From the NCBI GenBank assembly GCA_037447655.1, contig JBBHKE010002052.1, positions 124,976 to 188,975 on the forward strand: 64,000 nucleotides of DNA, written 5' to 3'. Under the pieces are notes generated by a model, which made no database searches, was not told the origin of the DNA, and was given only the letters and a program-made list of their open reading frames with translations. This DNA is from Zygnema cylindricum (taxonomy: Eukaryota > Streptophyta > Zygnematophyceae > Zygnematales > Zygnemataceae). Positions 49,728 through 60,000 of this stretch are shown piece by piece (positions within the stretch are counted from its first letter, which is position 1; each line of letters begins with the position of its first letter). A program made the translations under genes and the position numbers.

Positions 49728-50272
49728 TTGCGAGCTCATTACAAAAATCTAACATTTTCCCCCCCTTGTATACATATGCGTTAAGTTTCTGATCAGCCAA
49801 CTATTGTTGCTTAAATGTACCACTTCGGTACATCTCTATAAGAGCCACCCAAAGATCAGATGCCCTCTCTACCTGCAAATGTGGAGATGCAAGCCCTTGA
49901 GTAAGATGGCCTAGGATGAAGTGCTTTGCCGCCATATTTTTGTAGTCCCACATATCGGTATCATTCTCCTCGTTCCTCGGAATAGGTGACATGAATTCCG
50001 AAACCGGTTGCTATCGGTGTGATCGTCTCTTTCTCCTTTCCTATTTCCACCACTTTCCCTTCCTTTGTCTCTTCCGTTGGAGATGGATCTGCATCTCTAC
50101 TGAATTTGCTTCCTCCAAACCTTGGAGGGATGTCAAGACTGGATGGATGTCTAACCTGTCCACTCACTATTCCCCAAAACCTTTTCTTAATAGAGCTTCT
50201 GTCATCATACTCTCCCAGTATATGAAGCCAGTTCCACTAAAGATGGGCACCCTAAAGGGTGAGCCCATAACT
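49728..50272 (-). pseudogene. E2 gag, N-terminal part
   Basis: Element-strand reading FSGTGFIYWESMMTEALLRK then FWGIVSGQVRHPSSLDIPPRFGG (about 50250-50090), AAKHFILGHLTQGLASPHLQ, LIEMYRSGTFKQQ and YVYKGGKMLDFCNELATL, ending at solo LTR S4. This is the usual copia gag order. Confidence 0.8.
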
Positions 50273-51321
50273 TGCAACTCTGAGACCTCCATTAGTCCTC
50301 AAAGTAGGCAGCTCACACGAAGCTTGTAGGATAACTCGAACCCCTTTGTGTGTCAACAAGAATAAGTGCCACCGTGGTAGACAAAAACTCTGACCACCTT
50401 CATTTTTGTGAAGGGAAGACTCCCTTGAGTCGATAGCAAAAAGAATCTTTGAATTTGCTCCTCGAAGCAATAAGTTATGGAGGGTCGAAGTTGACCTTTA
50501 ATATAAAAGCTCTGTGGGAGAGAAGGTCCTATCATGCAAATTTTCCTAAGTTTTATCTCTCTCTAAAACTCTATCTACTAAAGTAAAGCACCAATCAAAA
50601 TAGTGTGTCGGATAGAAAGGTAAAGGTGCCGTTGTACTTTCTGTACAGCCATTGTACGACATGGCCAACCAGTCGACACATGTCATATCTGGATTCGTTC
50701 CAGTAATTCTCGGAGACGCCGTAATCAAATGTGGGAGTGCCACATGTGAATTTATGTGGCAATGACCCAAAACCACCAAAATCCGATTCTGCGATCTTGG
50801 CATCCTTCGCGACCGTCTGATCAATACCGCGTTTTAATCGTTGCCGTCATAAATCGTTGCGCGATATTTGTTTCGCTGTCGAAACAAAATGCGCGATATC
50901 CGTTTCGAAACCGCAGCGTACTCTGTACTTTATAAAACTGTGTCTATGCACGACTTCTATAATTTCCGTTAAATGAATTAGTTCACGCCTAATCGTTTAT
51001 ATATTTGTCAAACCCTATATGTCTCTGCACCTATCTTAGACTTATAGGATAAAGCTAACAGCTACCGGTTAGCTTGACAGACGGTAGGTACCACGATCAA
51101 ATCTTGGGTCTGTGAAGTACCTTTTTAGTAAATCTACTAAAACATCTGTGTGTTTCTCTTTAGATAAAACAAGCAGCCATGGCTCTATCTCCCTCTTCAA
51201 CCTTCAATGACTGCGGCTAGTGTGGGAGCCAAATAGAGGAGTTAGAGGCAGACTCCCTCGACTTCTATTCTGCACTTAATTTTAGAACTAGAAAATACTA
51301 AAAAAACCATTAATTTCTACA
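50273..51321 (-). repeat. 5' LTR of E2
   Basis: On the plus strand it starts TGCAACTCTGAGACCTCC and ends TTAATTTCTACA, so the element-strand ends are TG...CA. The sequence inside it, AGTTATGGGCTCACCC, may be a mutated tRNA primer site. Confidence 0.8.
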
Positions 51322-52392
51322 TCTCATTTTCCTCCAGATTCTCGTGAAGAAGGAGCTCCCCATCCTCCTCTTTAGAGGACTTGTCTTCCTCCGTCTCCCC
51401 TTTCACTTGTGAGACCACAAGTGCCTTCGTTTTCCCTCCAGAAGAACCCCCTCCATGGTTCTCCGGGAGCCTTAGCTCCGCCAGCTTGGTACACTTCGCC
51501 ATGAATTGTCCCGGCCTTTGCATAAATGACAAAGACCCTTTCGAGGCCTCGGTTCCTCCAGACTAATCTCTCTCTCCTTTGAAGTTGTTGTACGTCTTCC
51601 TCGAATCCTTCCCCAATCGTTATGTTCCCGTTGCAAGGGCTTGAATGCTCTTTCCTCTTCTCCGAATCTCAATAGTGTTCTCTTGCAAAAGTATCACCTG
51701 GACGACTGTATTCCATTGCCAAGAACTGTCATCCATTTCCTACACTCGGTACACTATGTTCTCATACTCACCAGGCAACTTCATGATGAGGGTGTCGACT
51801 TTGATCCTCATTGTACCTATCCACCCAGCAATTCATCTCCATATACAAAGAAGAGAGATCATTACAATAATCTAACATTTTTCCCCTTTTGTAAGTGTAA
51901 TCCCCTAACCTTTGCTCGGCCAACTGGAGCTCTTAGATGGTACCAGCTCTATTGATCTCCACTAAAGTCTTCCACAACTCCTCGGCCTTCAGAATTTAAA
52001 GATGGGAGGTTCCCAGAGCTTGAGTAAGGTGCCTCATAATGAAATGCCTGGCAGCCATGTTTGTGTATTCCCATGTTTGAATATCAATTTCCTCGGTCTT
52101 CACAGTCGCCACTCCGGGTGCCTTGGCGAAAAGAGTAAGGGGTGTCTCCTTCCCTTTCCCCTTTTGGGACACACAGTTTTCCCCGTCCTCTGCCTCCTAC
52201 GTTGGGATAGGTGATGCTAAAGAAAACCTCACCCCACTAAACCCCGATGGGATTCACTAAGATGGACGTTTCACTTGTCCTTTAACAATACCCCAGTATC
52301 GTTTTTCACACAATACACCTGTCATCATGCTTTCCCAATAAATGAACCCACATCCGTTGAAGATGGATACTCTAGAGGGTGGGCTGATAAAC
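51322..52392 (-). pseudogene. E1 gag remnant
   Basis: Element-strand reading starts with FNGCGFIYWESMMTG..WGIVKGQVKRPS (about 52370-52255), then AARHFIMRHLTQALGTSHL, LAEQRLGDYTYKGEKMLDYCNDL and a zinc-knuckle-like C..C....GQFMAKC near 51540-51480, where the His of CCHC has become Gln. Several frame changes. The gag ends at the E2 insertion point and resumes left of 42487. Confidence 0.75.
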
Positions 52393-53397
52393 TATAATTA
52401 TATATCCCCAATTGGACAATAGAATACCTAAAGCCTCTAGGCAGTTTTTGGCTGATTCACTTTCAACTAAGACCACTGCTACCTAAGCAAGCAAATAGAC
52501 AATGTGACTGCACCCTTTTGCAGTCTAGACTCCCATGAGTACAGAGCAAAAGAAATCACAGAAAACGCCCAACCACGCAATTAATTATAAAGTGGCAAAG
52601 ATGCCAAGATTTATACAAAACCCTTTGGAAGAGAGGCGGCTACGTCCTAAATTCTCTAAGTCCTAAACCTCTCTCACAACCCTTATCAACTGAAGTACGA
52701 CGAATCATAGAACTGTAGAGTACAAAAAGGTACCATGGCCGATGTCTTTTCCGTACGACCTGTGTGCAACAAGGTTATAGAGTGGACGTCTGTCTCGTTC
52801 AGACTCGTCCTCATGCTCCTCGAGATTCCCGCTTCTCAACGGTGTCTTGCCACATGGTGCCAGGTCATGTCATACCCAAAAAATCGCCAAAGCCGCCATT
52901 GCGGGATCTTGGTGATGATAAGTGCCATCGAATCTAAACCAACTTTTAATACTAGCCGTTGTTAACAAATGTCCGGTACATTTGTTTCGTGCGAGTTCAT
53001 GTTCGCACCATATTTTACTAATTTGTATGTTCTTTATCCATAATTCCGTTATTCGGATAAAAGTATTTATACACTGTTTAAATAGAATTCAAACCCTATG
53101 TAGTCTAACAAACTCTTACGACAAACTAGTTAGAGCTGACGGCTATGCCTCGCTCAGCCGATCGGAAGTTCGAGTCCTACCGAATATACCTTTTTGTTCA
53201 GAGTGACTTATGTCACTCTTTAGTCCTGCCTATGGAGCTGAGGTAGCCATGGCTCCACCGCCCTCTCTTTCCTTTAGTGACTACAACAAGTATGGGGGCT
53301 AGAGGGAGGAGGTGGAGGTAGGCTGCGTATGCTATTTCCTATTGTTTTTAATCTATACGGACATAGAAAATACCCCCTAAATCTAGTGATTTCAACA
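52393..53397 (-). repeat. 5' LTR of E1
   Basis: On the plus strand it ends TGATTTCAACA (TGTTGAAAT on the element strand) and starts TATAATTATATATCCCC by alignment with solo LTR S4. The adjacent element-strand sequence GTTTATCAGCCCACC could be a degraded initiator-Met tRNA primer site (TGGTATCAGAGC). Confidence 0.7.
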
Positions 53398-56376
53398 CAT
53401 TTCGCCTTTGACTGCCGTTTCGATTTAGCGTATTCATAACACGAGGTATGTCTTCACAACACGAGTTTTGAAAAGGGATGTAGAAATACAGGGCATTATG
53501 CCCTTTTGGACAATAAGATCGAGTTAAATATCTTTGGAGTTAACATTGGTCGAGGTGACAAGAGCCGTGCCAGAGGGATGAGTGGATTGAGCATATTTGC
53601 AATTTGACGGATGACCAGATTCAGAGGTGGCGCGAATGGGGTGTAGAGTCTTCCGTGTTGGTGGATGTGGTAAAGGAGCAAATGCTGAAACACTGTCAGT
53701 GAAATGGTATATTCATGGTCCTCCAAACATTTCCCATGTTTCAAAATATTGTGTTTGGTAGTTGTTTTGTTCCATTTTAACTCTTATAATGGATTCACAT
53801 ATTTAAGCTATGTTTTCCCTTTATATTTTTATTTGAACTTTTGGTATTTTCCATTATAAACTGGTCTGATTATTTTCTGAAAAAAAAACTCAAGTCATTA
53901 TCTATTAAAATTAGATGAATTGGATTTTGGAGTGGTCTACAAGTTTCTAAGGTGGGAAAAGCCTAAGCTTCTTCAATATTGGGAAAAGCCTAAGCTTCTT
54001 CAATATTCTCGGGTGGCTTTTAGGATGCCAAAGACTAGTCATGTATGGGGAAAAGAGCATTCTGAACATTCTTGTTATTTTTGAAATTAGAGTTGACACT
54101 CAGTATATGATATTCAGTTGAAGTGCTAGTGATGTATGGGGAAAAGAGCATTCTGAACATTCTTGTCATTTTTGAAATTAGAGTTGTTATATGATAATCA
54201 GTTGTACTACTGACTTCTTAGAGTGAAAGAATTGAGTAATAGGTAGGTTTTTATGCAAGAAGATAAAAGCTAGTGTGTTATACCCACCGAGAAAGAATTG
54301 AGTAATAGGTAGGTTTTTATGCAAAAAGATAAAAGCTAGTGTGTTATACCCACATGGAAAAGAGTCACATACAGTGTTAACACATACAGTGTTAATACCA
54401 TGATTCAAAATTAGCATTTGATTCATGGACAGTCATTAGTAGCTAGATCTTTTGGTGAGAATATTTTCAGTATGCAATAGTTTTGCCAAATAGAAATGTT
54501 CTAAATCAAGAAAAACGCGTTGTTCAATTTGCATACTATTTAAAGAATGTCGGTTCATCCATTTTCACTTTCTTAGCTGAATTTGGACATTGAGTGAGGA
54601 GTCAAAAATGATGTAGACAATCTAGTTGATGCGATATTGTTCGTTTTGTTTTAAAGAAAACGATGAAGACCTTGAAAACTCTAGCAAATATGAGATATGA
54701 TTATTTCTAGTACGATTTTTTCTAGTGGTGGTTCTATTGGTTTGAAGCTTTTAATCAACAGACTTGAAAGTGAAAAGAGGTGGCGTCTAAAAAAATATGC
54801 CACTTACTAAATTATTTATTCTTTTGAAGATGTATCGCAAAAGCCTCACCTTGAAGGTTTCTATGGCTAGTAGGGACCATTTTATTTTCATACTGATTTT
54901 AGCGATGTGGCTTACTAGAATCAGTTGCCATGTCAAAGGTAAATTTGCTTACTTTATTTCAGAGGTTTCTAATTGGAAAGGTGAAAGCATGCCATATAAG
55001 CCATTTTTTTAAAAAATCTTTGAATTAATAAAAGCATCTAAGTTTTGAATTTTAAAATGTAAATTTAAATTTTCTGAAATTTGAATATTGAAATTGTAAA
55101 GGAGAGACAAATTCTCACTGCATAATGTTGTAAATACTGGAATATCAGCATACTTATTATGTATTAGTAAAATTTTGCACAATGTTCTAGCAAATATTTG
55201 ACAATTGGAACTTCTAATTTGACATCAACAAATTTTATATCAGAACCTCGATTTAACTCCTCATATATTCAAACCGTGAAAGTTTCCTCTGGAGTCAGAG
55301 TGCTCAATAATAGTCAACAATGAGTTCAACAATGAGTTCTTATTTTGGTTGACAAGATTCAAATGTCATTTGAGTTAATAATGACAAAAAATTCACAAAG
55401 AGGTTGGTCCTCACAAGTGGTTGCTTAGCCAATGAAGGAACCTTAGGTCACATGCTCCGTTGTCACGATTAATTGAGGAGATAATTTTACCAAGTATAAA
55501 TTGACTATAGCTGTGACGTCACTAGGCTGTGCTTTCTCCCATCACTCACTCCAATTTGTCTCATTCTCAAAATCGACATGATATCACAACGGCCTCCGTC
55601 AGCATTGTTTTCAATTCTCTTTGTCAACTGTATGCAATACGTGTAAAATGCTTCCAGTTTGAGCTCTCTTTCAAAAAATTATTTTAGAGAAGCAAAACTT
55701 AATAGCAGGTGAAAATCTGAAGGGGAAGGGGAAGAACGTGAGACTGTTTCTTGTCGCGTGATGCTTGGTTCACCTCACCTACAGACAGCTCATTATCATT
55801 CTAACTCCTTTGCACAATTGTGGCAGTTCTCTCTTCGTGTCCTTGTACTTTTTCTCATGTACTTGTATCTCCTGTACTTTTTCCTCCCTCCTGTACTTGT
55901 TCCTCGTATACTTGTTTTCATGGACTTGTTTCTCATGTACTTATTTTTCCTCTTTTTTTGGACAATTGTGAGTTACTGTACAGATAACTCCCCTATAGTC
56001 GAAGCAAAGTGTGGAATGAGTCACATTTCTCCAACAAAGCGACAACTAAAGAATCGATTTCCAGTTTTTTCTTTTCTGGCTAACGTGGCGAAATTGAATC
56101 TTTCATTCCCAGATGCTGCGCAACGTCGTTGAAAACGGACGCCTGCGATTATTTCCTTGACATGTGGAGTTCGTTCGTTCGTATCCTCCGCACGCTGGCA
56201 TTATCAAAGATATTCGCCTCCCTAAAAAGTGAAAACTCTCGAGGCGACAGGTGCGCACAGCATGAAAGCTGAACGTGAGGAAGTTTCGCCTGTGCTATGG
56301 ACGTCACGTCACGTGCACTAGGCAGCCCCGCGAATCTAGGGCTGGGACCGCTTTACATATGAACACCAACGAACGG
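53398..56376. other. Gene-free stretch between the copia stack and the kinase
   Basis: Only the duplication cluster stands out. The minus-strand frame at 53744-53496 is open but matches no family I recognise; the plus frame at 55758-56132 is repetitive at its start. Confidence 0.5.
53953..54395. repeat. Cluster of short tandem duplications
   Basis: A 27-bp unit (TGGGAAAAGCCTAAGCTTCT) at 53953 and 53980, a 91-bp unit at 54041 and 54132, a 66-bp unit at 54225 and 54291, and CACATACAGTGTTAA twice near 54366-54394. Four different units are each duplicated within 450 bp. Confidence 0.85.
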
Positions 56377-56913
56377 TACACCGTGAATCGTTATTAGACT
56401 ATAGAAATTATTAGTATCAATAATAAATTAGTGTCATTGATTCTAATTTGTGTATTAATACCATTATGAAAAAAATGTTTAATTGTAATTTCTCTATAAC
56501 GCTGATTTAGGTATACAGAATCCGCCGTCATTACATACACGTTAAAATAGGTAAAAGTACTAAATTTGACAATCCGTACCACGTCGCGTCCTTTCAGTGT
56601 AATTAATCCATAATTATAATTTGGGTTTGCGAACGCGTTTGTCGCAAACTCGACTCCACGTTTATTCTAAGCGCAGTTCTGTATGCAACCGACATAAGTC
56701 AACTACAATATCCGTACTATTTTCGGTAATCAAGTACAGTTTTGTACCAGCAAACATATTCCGTACACCACACTATACATGAAATAAGTACGGAAATTCA
56801 ATTGACGCTAATTTACAAGAACCGTAATTAACGTCACGGATAAAATAGAATCAGTCACTGTATTTTGGGGCGCCGATATAGAGTACATAAGTCTAATAAC
56901 GATTCACGGTGTA
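56377..56913. mobile_element. TA-type MITE, long copy T10 (537 bp), upstream of the kinase gene
   Basis: Perfect 23-bp inverted ends starting TACACCGTGAATCGTTATTA. It is more than twice the length of the 217-221 bp copies, with a largely different interior. It ends about 155 bp before the kinase start codon, so it lies in the promoter or 5' leader region. Confidence 0.8.
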
Positions 56914-57006
56914 CTGTACTGTTAGGGAAGCAAGAAAGCTCGAGCATTTTGCTATTACAACGCATTAACTCTGGCAGGGCATTGAACTTAGAGAAGCCTC
57001 GAAGCT

Positions 57007-57066
57007 ATGCCGCAGGCAAAGGAGACGAGAGACAGATGGTCGGATTCTGCACTGCCTTATGTTTAA
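57007..57066 (+). promoter_or_regulatory. Possible upstream ORF in the kinase 5' leader
   Basis: A 19-codon frame (MPQAKETRDRWSDSALPYV) whose TAA ends one base before the proposed kinase ATG at 57068. It would matter only if transcription starts upstream of 57007, which the sequence does not show. Confidence 0.35.
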
Positions 57067-57067
57067 T

Positions 57068-60000
57068 ATGGAGCCTCACAGATATGAAGGAAGACCAGAG
57101 AAACGTCCAAGAGTGGATGATATTAGAGGGGATCCAGAAGAGGTGCGTCCGTTGTTGTTTCTTCTGTTGAGAGGGAGTTGATAGACTATGATTCTGCAAG
57201 TATGAAACAGCTGGCAGTCCATGCCCAGCTGGGTGTGCTAGCTCAGCGTGAACTGCGGTGGATGTCCGGTGGGGCATGGGAAGCAGGCAGGGCCCAGCGG
57301 CAGGGAAGGGCTGGTGTTTGTAGGGAGGCCAGTAGGACAGCCGCTTGCGGCCCTGCCAGCTCCTGCAGCTATGCCAGCCAATGGGAACCGCCCAACGTCA
57401 CCTCCATGGCGAGATGATGATAAGGATGGGCACTACGTATTTGAGCTTGGGGAAAATATAACTCCTCGATGTAAGTATATGGAGTAGCGTAAATGAGGGG
57501 TTTTATTTGGTGTCTGCTCTACAAGGACGCTATGGTTTCTACCTTTCCATTACTCGTCCAAAGAGTTGGTCATTGTTCTTGGAAGAAGTAAGGTAAAGTT
57601 CTGCTGGTCGTTGCCTTCGCTGTGCTTTACAGAATGTTGGTATTGCATGATTAATTTTCTGACCTTGAAGTCTAACGAATAAGTTTACCTGTTGGGTTTG
57701 ATGGTGCAGATAAAATATTGAGCAAGCTTGGTGAAGGTGCGTACGAGATCATCCTGGCCTCTTTATGTTTTGTCTCTGATTGACAGTTAAGAACTTGAAT
57801 GAAGAGACAGGGCTTGGCGGTCTTTGTGGGTTCATTCTCTGGCTCGTAGTGGTCAGTGTATGTTATAAGGAGATGACTTCGTTATGCAGTCTCACTATGC
57901 AGCATTGTGAAGTTTATTAAGTTTTATTTCTCTGTGTTAAGAATTTCTTGCGCTGCTTTTTTTTGCTGATGTCGAGAGGTGTCTCGGTATCTCTGTTCCT
58001 TTCGCAAGGCTGCCCCCAAAACAATGTGTTTGGCTATTGCACCTGTGATGCATAGTCGCAAATTTCAAAACAATGATAACGTACCTATTTTCAGACTACA
58101 GCATTCTTCTCCTTGCTTACACTTTGCTGCGATTTTTGCAAATCTTCTGTACTTTGCTTCCTTTCATAGTTATGTGTGTCGGAGGAGTTTCAAGGTGATT
58201 GGCGGCTGTAAGCCTCATCCCTCAGGATGATCTTTGAGAAATTTGCCTGTGTTTGTTATGGTGATTAGGGTATCATGGTTTACCGAAAAGTTTTACATTC
58301 CAATAAGACTGAAGAAGGTAGTTGTGGATAATGTGTTAGCCACTGATTGTTTGTTTGATGCTTCCAATTGAGTAATGTGAGTAGTTTGCCCATTGCAAGG
58401 TAACAATTCAAGCTCTATCTGCTGGATTTCTTATTAGTACCGATCCTAATTTGTTGCTTTAAAAGGGCTGCTATAGTTTAGTATCAGTTTATAACTGAAA
58501 TTTCTTTTGCTTTTAGAAATTCTTCTGACTTAATCAGTGTAGCGTAATATCAGTTAAGAACTGCTGAAGCTTTTGTGGTCTCAAATTGTTTTAGCATTCA
58601 TTGTCGAGGGGTAACAACCTTGTCAGGTTTGTTGAACAACATCATTTTGTGCATTTGAGTTCTGAAATTTGGACATGTATGACTATACTAGTTCATCCTT
58701 TTTATGCATATGCTGTACAGGAACTTTTGGGCGAGTAATGGAATGCTGGGATCGTGAGACACAAGAGTATGTAGCCATTAAGGTCATTCGGAATGTCCAG
58801 AAGTATCGTGATGCAGCTATGATTGAGATTGACGTGCTCTCAGAGCTTCACAAACATGACAGGGCTGGGCAACGGTGTGTGAAACCTTCTCGTATGAATA
58901 CTTCTCGTGTTTATTCTGAGATTAAGCATAATGTACGTCGTGGGTTGGGCAAGGCTGTCTGACAATAGTCCCTTGCTTTTCTTCCAGAGTTGTAATGATT
59001 CTAATGTTGGTGGCCTAACCTGGAAGATAGTTTGCACTTTGAGGAAAGACAGGAATCAGTTTTCTGTTTTTATGGACCCTTATTCAGAGTTCCAAGTCAG
59101 AGATCGAGGGGACCAACTTAGGCTCGTCTCAGGAAGGGAATGGTTTTTTTCTTCAATTCGGAGCTTGATATGGCCTTCCTGCTTTCTGTGCAGGGGTTGT
59201 GTGCAGCTCAAGGGGTGGTTCGAATATAGAAATCACATTTGCATGGTGAGCTTACATAGGTCTCATTGGGGAAGTTGGGATAAGGTCCTTATGTACAAGC
59301 TCAGAATCTAACAGTCTTGAAGGTTTTTCTACGGCCTTGGCCTTCCCATTAGTTGCTGACAAGATTGTATCTTCTCAATTTCCATGGAGGGGCTGAAGGG
59401 TTTTTTGAATTTTGAAGTCCTGTAGCGTTGAGGCGCTGTTCATGCTAGTAATTGTTCGTAAAGAGTGTCTGATTACTTGATTCAAAATCAGTTATGTTGA
59501 AGGGAATTTTTAGAAGTCTGATTTGATAATTATACCCCCTGTTGTTACAGAGCTGTCTATTCTTCGTATTGGTTTATGTGCAGGTGTTTGAGAGACTCGG
59601 TCCGAGTCTGTACGATTTTCTACGCAAAAACAACTACAAGCCTTTTTCAGTGGACATGGCCAGAGATTTTGCACGACAGCTCTTGGAATCAGTTGCATGT
59701 CAATAACAAAAGCTGCTCTGAGACCCGTCTTTTTCTGCAGCATGAGAACTTGCTTGTGGATACTCTGGGTTTGTTGTGGATATACATCTACCAGTCTCGT
59801 AGGTACGGCTGCTTAGGTGCCCAAGTGTTGCAATGATTGGACTAAACTTACTTTAGAGGTTGATTGGGGGATTATATTGCAGACATGCATGAGCTCACTC
59901 TGATTCATACCGACCTGAAGCCAGAAAATATTCTCCTCAATGCTCCTGACTACATTAAAGTGCCAGAATACAAGGCAGGTGGTGGTATATTTTTGGGCAA

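Larger units (their letters stand above)
42487..51321 (-). mobile_element. Ty1/copia retrotransposon E2 (nested in E1, both LTRs present)
   Basis: LTRs at 50273-51321 (5') and 42487-43536 (3'), in the same orientation as E1. Flanks TCTCC (42482-42486) and TCTCA (51322-51326) agree at 4 of 5, and the E1 coding sequence resumes on either side. Without its two solo-LTR insertions it would be about 6.4 kb, a normal copia length. The LTRs differ at many sites, so the insertion is old. Confidence 0.88.
37275..53397 (-). mobile_element. Ty1/copia retrotransposon E1 (outer, 3' end lost, interrupted three times)
   Basis: On the minus strand: 5' LTR 52393-53397, gag 52390-51322, then protease, integrase and part of the reverse transcriptase ending near 37275. 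The integrase precedes the reverse transcriptase, which is the copia order. RNase H and the 3' LTR are missing. E2 (42487-51321), solo LTR S2 (40762-41911) and solo LTR S1 (39174-40629) interrupt it. Frameshifts and stops throughout mean it is not functional. Confidence 0.88.

Noticed and set aside
53130-53182. Possible tRNA gene (GTTCGAGTCC T-arm-like segment)
   Set aside because: No acceptor stem or 7-base anticodon loop can be drawn, and the segment is part of a repeated LTR.
53496-53744. Minus-strand frame with plausible protein-like composition
   Set aside because: No family recognised, no splice context and no neighbouring coding block; not enough to call a gene.
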